From Caulobacter sp. CCH9-E1 (GTDB taxonomy: Bacteria; Pseudomonadota; Alphaproteobacteria; Caulobacterales; Caulobacteraceae): a stretch of 64,000 nucleotides of DNA. Under the pieces are notes generated by a model, which saw only the letters and a program-made list of their open reading frames with translations, was not told where the DNA came from and made no database searches. Made by a program: the position numbers and the translations under genes. Shown in pieces: positions 43,276 to 51,426 of this stretch. Within the stretch, counting starts at the first letter, position 1, and the number at the start of each line of letters is the position of its first letter. The stretch spans positions 1 to 64,000 of the forward strand of contig NZ_LSJA01000073.1 of NCBI RefSeq assembly GCF_001556515.1. Reading direction: 5' to 3'.

Positions 43276-46125
43276 ATGTTCAGCCCGCCATCGCGTCTTA
43301 AGCTCGCGGTCCTGACCGGAGCCAGCCTATTCGCGCTCGCCTTCGTTTCGGGCGCTCACGCTCAGTCGGCGAATAATCAGAACCAGAAGAACCAAGCCAA
43401 GCCGGCGACCGACGACGCCGTCAGCGAAGTGGTCATCACCGGTCAGCGCCTGTCGACCGCCAACTCGATCGAGGAACAGAAAAAGGCCACCGGCGTCGTC
43501 AACGTCATTTCCGCCGACGACCTGGGCAAGCTGCCCGACGCGAACGTGGCCGACGCCCTGGCCCGCATTCCCGGCGTCAATGTCGTGGTCAACCAGGAGA
43601 CCGGCGAAGGCGAATACGTCTCGATCCGCGGCCTGGCCAGCACCTACAACGCCTATTCGATCAACGGCGTGCGCGTGGCGCTGACCGACTCCGGCTCGCG
43701 CAAGATGTCGATGACGGTTCTGCCGCCCAACGGCCTGAAGGCGATCGCGGTCAACAAGACCCTGACGCCCGACCTGGACGGCGACGCCATCGGCGGTTCG
43801 GTCAACTTCGTCACCCCGACCGCCTTCGACTTCCGCAAGCCCACCCTGCGCGTCTTCGCCTCGTACGGCCTTAATGACCGCGCCCAGAAGCAGGACGAAC
43901 CGGCCGGCAGCGGCCAGATCCAGATCGACGGCGCCCGCAAGTTCGGCAACGGCGACTTTGGCCTGTTCGGCTCGGTCTATTACGGCAAGAGCCACTACAC
44001 CAACGAGGAGTCCGAGAACGACGGCGAGTGGGAGCCCTACCGCTGGCGCAAGGACTCGATCGAGCCGATCGACAGCCGCTCGATGTATCTGCCAGGCATC
44101 GACCTGGACTTCCGTCGCGGCGAACAGGAGCGCTTTGGCGGCAACTTCTCGGTCGATTATCAGATCGACCAGCACAACTTCTATGTCCGCGGCCAGTACG
44201 CCAAGCTGAACCGCACCGGCACCAACGACTACACCGACTTTCGTAGCCGTCCGACCAAGCGCCTGACGCAGGTCAACCTGGAAGACACCACCCTGCGCCA
44301 GCCGGAGCAGATGATCACCGGCCGCGATCCGGTGAAGGGCAACATCTACGGCTACACGGCCGGCCAGATCGTCGACACGGACAAGGACGGCCTGATCACC
44401 GACGCCGACCGCAAGTCGGGCAACTCGTACTGGTCGCTGTTCGGCCGCTCGGGGGTGTGGAACCCGCAGGCGTTTCAGTTCGCCCGCACCCATGAGTCCC
44501 AGGACCAGGAGTCCTCGCTCTACACGATCAACGCCGGCGGCCAGAGCCGCTTCGATCGCCTGAGCCTCGACTACGACCTGAGCTACTCGTACGGCGAGAA
44601 GGGCACGCCGCTGTACTACGGCATCGGCTACAACTGCGATAAGTGCTCGACCGATCCGATGTTCACCTCGACGGGCATCCTGTGGTCGTCGGCCGATCCG
44701 CGCTTCCCGCTGGCGCAACTGCCGGCCTATGCGGCCAATGTCGATCACCGCGACGATCTGCTGCCGTTCGACGGCGCCTCGATGAGCAAGGACAAGCAGT
44801 CCGACGCCCGCACCGCGCTGAAGGTCGACGCCCGTTATGAGGTCGGCGGCCTGTTCGACTATGTGAAGGCCGGCTTCAAGTATCTGAAGTCGGAGCGCGA
44901 CTACGACTCCACGCCGATCTGGGAAGGCGATCTGTCGGGCACGCCGCTGAACGGCAAGTCGCTCGCGGCGTCGGGCTTGGTCGAGCGTCAGGTCGATGGC
45001 TTCTTCAAGGACCGCTACTACTATGGCTCGATCCTGAGCCGTGATCGGGTAATCGCCGCGGTGAACGCCGCCCGCGCCGCCAACCCGGTGACCTACTCGG
45101 CCGCCGACCTGAGCAAGGACGACAAGAAGGGCACGGAAACCATCTACGCTGGCTACGCCCTAGCTCACCTGCGCTCGGGCGGCCTGGAGGTCGTCGGCGG
45201 CGCCCGCGTCGAGCACACCAAGGTGGAGACCACCGCCTGGATCAGCGACGCCACGTCGTCGGGCTTCGGCAAGACCAACCGCGACTACACCAACTTCCTG
45301 CCCAGCATCACCGCCGTCTATCGCCAGGGTCAGAACCTGGTCTATCGCGGCGCGATCTGGACCAGCTTCTCGCGTCCGGAATATTCGAACATCTCGCGCG
45401 GCGAAAGCGTGACCCGCGACCCGGCGACCAAGGAAATCATCGCCATCAGCCGCGGCAATCCGGACCTGAAGCCCGGCGAGTCGGTCAATTTCGACGTGTC
45501 GGCCGAATGGTATCCGGATCGCTCGAGCGTCTTGTCGATCGGCGTCTTCCACAAGAAGATCAAGAACTTCATCTTCACCAACGGTCGCTCGGTCAGCGCC
45601 CCGACCAAGGAAGGCACGATCACCATCACCCAGCCGCAGAACGGCGAGGACGCGACCTTGACGGGCGTGGAGTTGAATCTGATCAAGTCGTTCGAAGGCC
45701 TTGCGGCGCCGTTCGACGGCTTTGGCGTCGAGGCCAACGTCACCTCGCAGACATCCGAGGCCGAAACGGGCCTCGACTACCGTCGCGGTCACCCGATCAC
45801 GTTCCTGCAGGCGCCGGACCTGATCTACAACACCTCGCTGACCTATCAGAAGTACGGCATCGAAGCCAAACTCAGCTATCAGTACCAAGGCGCCTACATC
45901 GAAGACACGCGCGACAACGCGGTCGACAAGTGGGTGCAGCCGAACAAGTCGCTCGACCTGCACACGCGCTATAACATTCGCCAGGGCCTGACCGTGGATT
46001 TCGACGTGCAGAACATCCTCGACGGTCACCGTTACTACACGACCAAGGGTAAGAACCCGACGTATCAGAAGGACTATATGGAGCCGGGCCGGAACTTCAT
46101 CCTGCGCGTCGCCTATTCCTACTGA
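43276..46125 (+). CDS. TonB-dependent receptor
   Basis: The 949-residue receptor has a signal peptide ending SGAHAQSA, a TonB-box region (SEVVITGQRLSTANSI) and a plug typical of Caulobacter nutrient receptors (VINVISADDLGKLPDANV-like, ALARIPGVNVVVNQETGEGE, YVSIRGLASTYNAYSINGV, LDGDAIGGSVNFVTP). The barrel ends FILRVAYSY. It lacks an STN domain. The downstream LysR gene, HD-oxygenase and phospholipase C suggest that it imports a phospho- or phosphonolipid-derived ligand, but this is inference from position only. Confidence 0.88.
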   Translation: MFSPPSRLKLAVLTGASLFALAFVSGAHAQSANNQNQKNQAKPATDDAVSEVVITGQRLSTANSIEEQKKATGVVNVISADDLGKLPDANVADALARIPGVNVVVNQETGEGEYVSIRGLASTYNAYSINGVRVALTDSGSRKMSMTVLPPNGLKAIAVNKTLTPDLDGDAIGGSVNFVTPTAFDFRKPTLRVFASYGLNDRAQKQDEPAGSGQIQIDGARKFGNGDFGLFGSVYYGKSHYTNEESENDGEWEPYRWRKDSIEPIDSRSMYLPGIDLDFRRGEQERFGGNFSVDYQIDQHNFYVRGQYAKLNRTGTNDYTDFRSRPTKRLTQVNLEDTTLRQPEQMITGRDPVKGNIYGYTAGQIVDTDKDGLITDADRKSGNSYWSLFGRSGVWNPQAFQFARTHESQDQESSLYTINAGGQSRFDRLSLDYDLSYSYGEKGTPLYYGIGYNCDKCSTDPMFTSTGILWSSADPRFPLAQLPAYAANVDHRDDLLPFDGASMSKDKQSDARTALKVDARYEVGGLFDYVKAGFKYLKSERDYDSTPIWEGDLSGTPLNGKSLAASGLVERQVDGFFKDRYYYGSILSRDRVIAAVNAARAANPVTYSAADLSKDDKKGTETIYAGYALAHLRSGGLEVVGGARVEHTKVETTAWISDATSSGFGKTNRDYTNFLPSITAVYRQGQNLVYRGAIWTSFSRPEYSNISRGESVTRDPATKEIIAISRGNPDLKPGESVNFDVSAEWYPDRSSVLSIGVFHKKIKNFIFTNGRSVSAPTKEGTITITQPQNGEDATLTGVELNLIKSFEGLAAPFDGFGVEANVTSQTSEAETGLDYRRGHPITFLQAPDLIYNTSLTYQKYGIEAKLSYQYQGAYIEDTRDNAVDKWVQPNKSLDLHTRYNIRQGLTVDFDVQNILDGHRYYTTKGKNPTYQKDYMEPGRNFILRVAYSY

Positions 46126-46146
46126 TCTGACCTGACCTTCTCGATT

Positions 46147-46180
46147 GCCCTTCCGGTTCGCGCCGGAAGGGCTTTTCTTT
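46147..46180 (+). terminator. intrinsic terminator after TBDR
   Basis: A perfect 10-base stem (GCCCTTCCGG and its complement) with a TTCGCG loop is followed by TTTTCTTT. It ends the TBDR transcript 22 bases after the stop and separates it from the LysR gene. Confidence 0.85.
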
Positions 46181-46277
46181 GGCCGCAAGGCCAGTGACTG
46201 CCTGTTGGGGCGGCGTCTGTTTGAGTTTACGGTCCCGATTTGTATGGTCCGCGGTGACACCTACCGAAGAGAGAATC

Positions 46278-47207
46278 ATGGCCGTTTCGCCCGAGGAAGG
46301 CGCCGAGCGTAGCCGGCGCCGTGAGACCGGCAGCCTGTCGATCGGGGCCCTTAAGGCCTTCGTCACGGTCGTGGATCAAGGCTCCTTCTCGCGCGCGGCC
46401 GCCGTGCTGGGTGTGTCCCAGCCCAACATCTCCAATCAGATCAACGCGCTGGAACAGATCTGCGGCGTCCGCCTGTTGAACCGCCGCACCCAGAACCAGA
46501 ACCTGACCGACGCAGGACGTGAGCTCTATACGCGGGCGCGACTGGTCATCAGCCGCGTCGACGACTTCGAGATGACCGCCAACCTGTTCAGCGGATTGAA
46601 GCGGGGGCGCATGTCGATCGGCTTTTCGACGCCGCCGATCGCCATGCAGCTGATCAGTCAGTTTCGGCGCACCTATCCAGATATCGAAATCTCCACGCGC
46701 CTGGGCAATACGCGCTCGCTGACGCACGACGTGATGGAGTGCCGGGCCGATGTGGCGATCATCTCGCTGCTGGAGCCCGATCCGGTTCTAGCTTGCCATC
46801 TGGTCTTCGAGCAGTCGCTTAACCTGATGGTCCCCATCGACCATCCCTTCGCCCAGCGCCCTCACATAGAAGCCCGCGAGCTGGGCGGCCTGCCGCTGGT
46901 TCTTCGGGAGGAGGGGTCGGTGACGCGCGCCTTGACGGAAATCGCGCTCGGTCGAAGCGCCAACAGCGTGGAAAGAGGCTTCATCGTCGAGAGCCGCGAA
47001 GCGGTCAAGGAAGCCACCGCACACGGCATCGGGTTCGGCTGCATTCTGGATGGCGAGATCGGACACGACGCCCGGCTCAAGGCCCTGCCTGTCCACGGCC
47101 TGCCCCGCAGCGGCGGCGTCTACATCGTCACCTTGCGGGAAAACATGGAGATTCCGGCTGTGTCCGCCTTTATTCGCCTTGCCGGACTACGACACAGCGA
47201 TCTATAA
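46278..47207 (+). CDS. LysR-family transcriptional regulator
   Basis: ATG 46278, with AGAGAG just upstream, gives 309 residues. The LysR HTH occupies about 20-80 (IGALKAFVTVVDQGSFSRAAAVLGVSQPNISNQINALEQ, in parts) and is followed by a substrate-binding domain (MSIGFSTPPIAMQLISQFRR, ISTRLGNTRSLTHDVM, RADVAIISLLEPDPVLA, VPIDHPFAQRP). It is 39 bases upstream of the PhnZ-like gene on the same strand and is the likely activator of that gene, the phospholipase, or the TBDR. Confidence 0.9.
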   Translation: MAVSPEEGAERSRRRETGSLSIGALKAFVTVVDQGSFSRAAAVLGVSQPNISNQINALEQICGVRLLNRRTQNQNLTDAGRELYTRARLVISRVDDFEMTANLFSGLKRGRMSIGFSTPPIAMQLISQFRRTYPDIEISTRLGNTRSLTHDVMECRADVAIISLLEPDPVLACHLVFEQSLNLMVPIDHPFAQRPHIEARELGGLPLVLREEGSVTRALTEIALGRSANSVERGFIVESREAVKEATAHGIGFGCILDGEIGHDARLKALPVHGLPRSGGVYIVTLRENMEIPAVSAFIRLAGLRHSDL

Positions 47208-47221
47208 GTATGTCAAATACT
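47207..47221. promoter_or_regulatory. candidate LysR operator in front of the PhnZ-like gene
   Basis: AGTAT-GTCAA-ATACT is a perfect five-base inverted repeat overlapping the LysR stop and 26 bases before the ATG of the HD-domain gene. The stretch from 47200 to 47245 is AT-rich and probably contains that gene's promoter. Confidence 0.35.
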
Positions 47222-47246
47222 GCTTACCAGCGGATTTGATATTTTT

Positions 47247-47816
47247 ATGACAACGCTCGACACCGTCGAAACCTTGGCGAATGAAATCCGGGACATCTAC
47301 CTGGGCAACGCCCAGCGTCCCTATGGCCTTTACGGCATCAATCAGCTGCAGCACGCGCTGCAGTCGGCCGCCCACGCCGAGGCCCAGGCCTTGCCGTCAT
47401 CCCTGGTGATGGCCTGCCTGCTGCACGACGTCGGCCACATGATCCACGACCTGGGCGAAGCGCCTGCGGAAGAGGGCGTGGACGACCTGCACGAGGCCCT
47501 CGGCGCCGACTGGACGGCGGCGCGTTTTCCGCGCACCGTCAGCGAGCCCATCCGCCTGCACGTCGCCGCCAAGCGCTATCTTTGCAGCGTCGAACCTGGC
47601 TACCAGGATGGCCTTTCGAAAGATTCCCGCATCTCCCTGGCGCTGCAGGGCGGCGCGATGGACAGCGCCGAACAACAGGCCTTCCTGCAAGAACCCTTCT
47701 TCGACCAGGCCGTCGCGCTTAGGCGCATTGACGAGTTGGCCAAGGACAAGGACGCCGTCACCGACAGCCTCGACGATTTCCTGCAACGCCACCTCGCTGC
47801 GGCGCTACAGCCTTAG
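47247..47816 (+). CDS. HD-domain diiron oxygenase, PhnZ-like
   Basis: This 189-residue protein has the length and motifs of PhnZ, the mixed-valent diiron oxygenase that cleaves 2-amino-1-hydroxyethylphosphonate to glycine and phosphate. Compared from memory with PhnZ, six iron ligands align: His36, His60, Asp61, His82, His105 and Asp162. The region HVAAKRYLCSVEPGY and a later LQGGAMDSAE match PhnZ almost word for word. Residues assigned to phosphonate binding in PhnZ (His62, Lys108, Ser126, Arg158) correspond to His64, Lys109, Ser127 and Arg159. The mobile PhnZ ligand Glu27 is replaced by Tyr29, while Tyr24 is kept as Tyr26. No partner alpha-ketoglutarate dioxygenase (PhnY/TmpA) lies in the window. 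A general HD phosphohydrolase is the alternative. It is followed by a phospholipase C. Confidence 0.75.
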   Translation: MTTLDTVETLANEIRDIYLGNAQRPYGLYGINQLQHALQSAAHAEAQALPSSLVMACLLHDVGHMIHDLGEAPAEEGVDDLHEALGADWTAARFPRTVSEPIRLHVAAKRYLCSVEPGYQDGLSKDSRISLALQGGAMDSAEQQAFLQEPFFDQAVALRRIDELAKDKDAVTDSLDDFLQRHLAAALQP

Positions 47817-47934
47817 GCGCCACCGCCTGATCGTCACATGATTATAGAAATAGTGGATTAGAACTACGAAGCCATAATTGCAGATTATTCAGATGGAGGA
47901 CGGCAGTCCCCATCGACCGCCGAACGAGGGCGCC

Positions 47935-50070
47935 ATGACCGCTGACCGCCGCCACTTCCTCAAGGCGCTGGGCGCCGCCGGCCTCAGCGCCGCCACGCTA
48001 GCGACTCTGGAAAAGGCCATGGCCACCCCGGCCAATAACCGCACCGGGACGATCATGGACGTCGAGCACGTGGTGATCCTGATGCAGGAGAACCGCGCCT
48101 TCGACCACTATTTCGGCAGCTTCCCCGGCGTGCGCGGCCTGGGCGATCCGCGGCCTCTGCGGCTTCGCAACGGCCATACCGTCTGGCGTCAGCCCAGCGA
48201 CCAGCACCCGGACGGCTACGTCCAGCCCTACTGGGCCGATTCAAAGACCGCCAACGCCTATGTGGTCGACGGCGCCGATCAGGGTCACAGCGCCGCGACG
48301 ATCATCGTCAATGGCGGGCGCTTCGATCAGTGGGGCGTTTCCCGGCAGCTGCAGCACCGGATGACCTACTACAAGGCCTCGGACCTGCCCTACTACCACG
48401 CCCTGGCCTCGACCTTCACGATCCTCGACGCCTACCACTGCTCGACCCTGACCCAGACCTATCCCAACCGCCTGCATCTTTGGACCGGCTGCAACGGCGG
48501 CGGGCGCGTGGCCGGCGATCCGGTGATGAGCAACTACGGCGAGGACGAGACCCCTTCGGCCGACATGGCCACCGATCAGCCGATCAAGGCCTATGAGTGG
48601 ACGACCTACGCCGAGCGTCTGGAAGCGGCGGGCGTAAGCTGGAAGGTCTATCAAGAGTACGACAATTTCGGCGACAACATCCTGTCGGTGTTCAAGCCCT
48701 TCCGTCCCTGCGACAAGGATTCCAACCTCTATAAGCGCGGCCGTTCATGGGTGTCAGAGCACAAGGAAGGCCCTGACCGAACCCGCTCCGACGGCAAGCA
48801 GCTCGTCGAAGCCTTCCGCGCCGATATCGCCGCCGGACGCCTGCCGCAGGTGTCGTGGATCGTCACGGCGGCGGCGCTTTCCGAACACCCCCGCTGGACG
48901 CCGGCGGACGGCGAGAACCTGACCGCCAAGCTGATCGAGGCCCTCGTCGATCATCCCGAAGTCTTCTCCAAGACCGTCTTCATTCTCAACTATGACGAGG
49001 CCGGCGGCCTGTTCGATCATATGCTGCCGCCCATGCCCGCAGCGGACGAGACGCGCGGCTACAGCGGCGTCAGCGTGGCGGGCGAATTCAAGGACTACGA
49101 CAAGCACCCTCACCCCGGCGTCCGCGGCCTGCAACCGCTGGGCCTGGGCATCCGCGTGCCGGCCATCGTCGTGTCTCCCTGGAGCCGTGGCGGCTATGTC
49201 TGCTCGCAGGTGTTCGACCACACCTCGACCCTGAAGTTCCTGGAAAAGCGCTTCGGCGTGCAGGAGCCGAACATTTCAGACTGGCGGCGCGCGGTGTCGG
49301 GCGATCTGACCTCGTGTTTCGATTTCAAGACGCCAAACGCGCGGGGCGTCGACCTGCCGTCCACCGACGACTACACGCAGCGCCTGGCTCACGCCGCCCG
49401 CCAGCCCGCCCTGAAAATCCCCGCGGTTCAGACGCCCGCCGAGCAGCCTCGCGTACAAAGGCCGTCGCGACCTCTGCCCTATCGTCTGGGGGCGGACCTG
49501 CGCCCCGACGGAGAAGACCTGCTGATCGAGCTTGCCAACACCGGCGGTCAGGCGGCGGTCTTCACCATCCACGACTACGCGCCCTACGGCCTGAGCTCGC
49601 CCTGGCACTACACCCTGGTCGCGGGCGAACGCCACACGGCGGCGCATTGGAATAACAAGGACAAGGAAGCCTATGATCTGGCCGTCCACGGCCCCAACGG
49701 CTTCCACCGCCATTTCCGCGGCCGCCCGTCCAAGAACGGCTATGTCCGGGTCGCTCTGCGCGAAGACCCGGCCGCCGGAAAGGTCGTTCTGAGCCTGCGC
49801 AACGACACCTCGGTCGAGGCGACGCTCACCCTTGGCGTCGATCCGCGTTATCCCGTCGCTCCGGGCGTCCCGCGTCAGCAGACGATCGCCTTGAAGCCAA
49901 GCGAGCAGCGTGAGATCGGCCTCGATCTGGCCGCCAGCGACCTGTGGTACGATTTCACTCTGACCGACACTGCGAACGCCGACAGCCTGTGGCGCTATGC
50001 CGGGCGTGTCGAAACCGGCAGACCGGGCCGCACCGATCCGGGCATAGGACCGATGGTGCTGACTCTGTAG
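47935..50070 (+). CDS. phosphocholine-type phospholipase C, Tat-exported
   Basis: ATG 47935, with GAGGG just upstream, is followed by a twin-arginine signal (DRRHFLKALGAAGLSAATLA). The 711-residue protein carries the phosphoesterase/acid-phosphatase fold of bacterial PlcN/PlcH: VVILMQENRAFDHYFGSFPGV, HSAATIIVNGG, TLTQTYPNRLHLWTG, LNYDEAGGLFDHMLPP, SPWSRGGYVCSQVFDHTS, and two C-terminal DUF756-type domains. It should cleave phosphatidylcholine or sphingomyelin to a phosphorylated headgroup and diacylglycerol or ceramide outside the membrane. It lies 119 bases after the PhnZ-like gene and may share its control. Confidence 0.92.
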   Translation: MTADRRHFLKALGAAGLSAATLATLEKAMATPANNRTGTIMDVEHVVILMQENRAFDHYFGSFPGVRGLGDPRPLRLRNGHTVWRQPSDQHPDGYVQPYWADSKTANAYVVDGADQGHSAATIIVNGGRFDQWGVSRQLQHRMTYYKASDLPYYHALASTFTILDAYHCSTLTQTYPNRLHLWTGCNGGGRVAGDPVMSNYGEDETPSADMATDQPIKAYEWTTYAERLEAAGVSWKVYQEYDNFGDNILSVFKPFRPCDKDSNLYKRGRSWVSEHKEGPDRTRSDGKQLVEAFRADIAAGRLPQVSWIVTAAALSEHPRWTPADGENLTAKLIEALVDHPEVFSKTVFILNYDEAGGLFDHMLPPMPAADETRGYSGVSVAGEFKDYDKHPHPGVRGLQPLGLGIRVPAIVVSPWSRGGYVCSQVFDHTSTLKFLEKRFGVQEPNISDWRRAVSGDLTSCFDFKTPNARGVDLPSTDDYTQRLAHAARQPALKIPAVQTPAEQPRVQRPSRPLPYRLGADLRPDGEDLLIELANTGGQAAVFTIHDYAPYGLSSPWHYTLVAGERHTAAHWNNKDKEAYDLAVHGPNGFHRHFRGRPSKNGYVRVALREDPAAGKVVLSLRNDTSVEATLTLGVDPRYPVAPGVPRQQTIALKPSEQREIGLDLAASDLWYDFTLTDTANADSLWRYAGRVETGRPGRTDPGIGPMVLTL

Positions 50071-50233
50071 TCGGGAGAAACATGGCGGAACGGCCAGAGC
50101 GCCCGCATCCCGCTCTCGGAAGATGCAAGGCCGGCCATTCTGCAATCGAGTCTTGGAGTTCACGATATTCTTGTGGGCGTACAAATCCGTGCACGCCGAC
50201 TTGCGTTCCTCCGCTCGGATAGCGGCGTCGCCC

Positions 50234-51424
50234 CTAGAGAGAAGCGCCGCAACGGCGTCCATTTCCGAGCTCGGGAAGCCGTGGTTGTCCGGGCGCCTCT
50301 CCGGCGGCCTTGCCCTTGCGGAGACGCCAACGGAGAACGCCCACGATGAGCAGGTGGCTCGGCGCGAGGCCGGCCAGCAGGGCCAGCAAGCGCCCTGGCA
50401 AGCCGCCCGCGGAGCCGTCATGCAGCGGATGGAGCCAGTTCAGCAGTTGGTCATGCGGATTGGCCTCGCGCGCGTTGGTGATCGCGAGCACGCGACCGCT
50501 GTCGGCGGCCACCCAGACGAAGCTGTGGGGGAAACGGGCGCTGGGGTCTCCGTTCGCCCGCATCCGCAAACGATAGGCGCCGTGATCGACGGCGGGCGTC
50601 TCGATCCAGACAAGCCTCGCGCCCGGCAGGGCTTGGCGCGCAGCCGCGGCGGCGCGATCAACGCTGATCCGGGTTTCCGGTCTGAAGGGTGTGGAAGCGC
50701 TGATCGCGGGCGAGGCCGAGGCGGCGCCAAGAGCGGGCGTCAGGACCGCGGCGGATTCCTTGGGCATCGCCAGCAAGATCCCCGTCGCCGTCAGCAGAAC
50801 CAACAGGCCCAGCGAGGCCAGGCCGACGACCTTGTGAGCATCGTACAGCTTCCGGATCGGGGACGCGTTGCGTTTGACGCGAAGCGCCTTGCCCAGGGCG
50901 CCGGGGCGCGGCCACCAGGCCACGAGGCCGCTGATCAGCAACAGCAGCATCGCGATCCCGGACCAGCCGAGGATTTTCGCCCCGGTCGACTGCAAAAGCA
51001 GCCGGTGGTGCAGGTCGTAGATCCAGGTGACGGCGTAGTCGCCCCAGTAGTCTCTGCGCAGCACCCGCGCGCCATCCGCGGAAAACCACACCATCATCGG
51101 CGCGAAGTCCCGCCCGGCGCGTTCGCGCGGCGCGTAATAGCGCGCGGGAATGTCCCCGCCCCGGTCCGTCACCTCGAAGCGCCAGGGTCCCGTCTTGTCA
51201 GGATAGGTCGCCCGCGCCGTCTCTAGAACGTGCTCCCAGCAGGGGGGCGCGGCGCGTCCCGACAGCTTGATCTCCGGGTGAAGGGCGTCGTCGAGGTCGA
51301 CATAGAACACCAGGATCGAACCGGTGACGCCGATCAGAGCAAACAGCGCGCCGAGCGACAGACCCAGCCAAAGGTGGATCTGCCGCGCGAGCGCGCGCAC
51401 CGAGATTGTCGCGCGCGCCGCCAT
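50234..51424 (-). CDS. PepSY-associated TM-helix protein
   Basis: This 396-residue inner-membrane protein has a first helix (LWLGLSLGALFALIGVTGSI), a PepSY-containing periplasmic part, HHRLLLQSTGAKILGWSG and later helices (MLLLLISGLVAWW; VVGLASLGLLVLLTATGILL; a last one near the C terminus). The conserved HLWLG and DLHHRLL motifs carry the histidines thought to hold haem in this family. It starts two bases after the stop of the upstream receptor, so the two form an operon for metal-chelate utilisation. Confidence 0.88.
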   Translation of the reverse strand: MAARATISVRALARQIHLWLGLSLGALFALIGVTGSILVFYVDLDDALHPEIKLSGRAAPPCWEHVLETARATYPDKTGPWRFEVTDRGGDIPARYYAPRERAGRDFAPMMVWFSADGARVLRRDYWGDYAVTWIYDLHHRLLLQSTGAKILGWSGIAMLLLLISGLVAWWPRPGALGKALRVKRNASPIRKLYDAHKVVGLASLGLLVLLTATGILLAMPKESAAVLTPALGAASASPAISASTPFRPETRISVDRAAAAARQALPGARLVWIETPAVDHGAYRLRMRANGDPSARFPHSFVWVAADSGRVLAITNAREANPHDQLLNWLHPLHDGSAGGLPGRLLALLAGLAPSHLLIVGVLRWRLRKGKAAGEAPGQPRLPELGNGRRCGASL

Positions 51425-51426
51425 GC

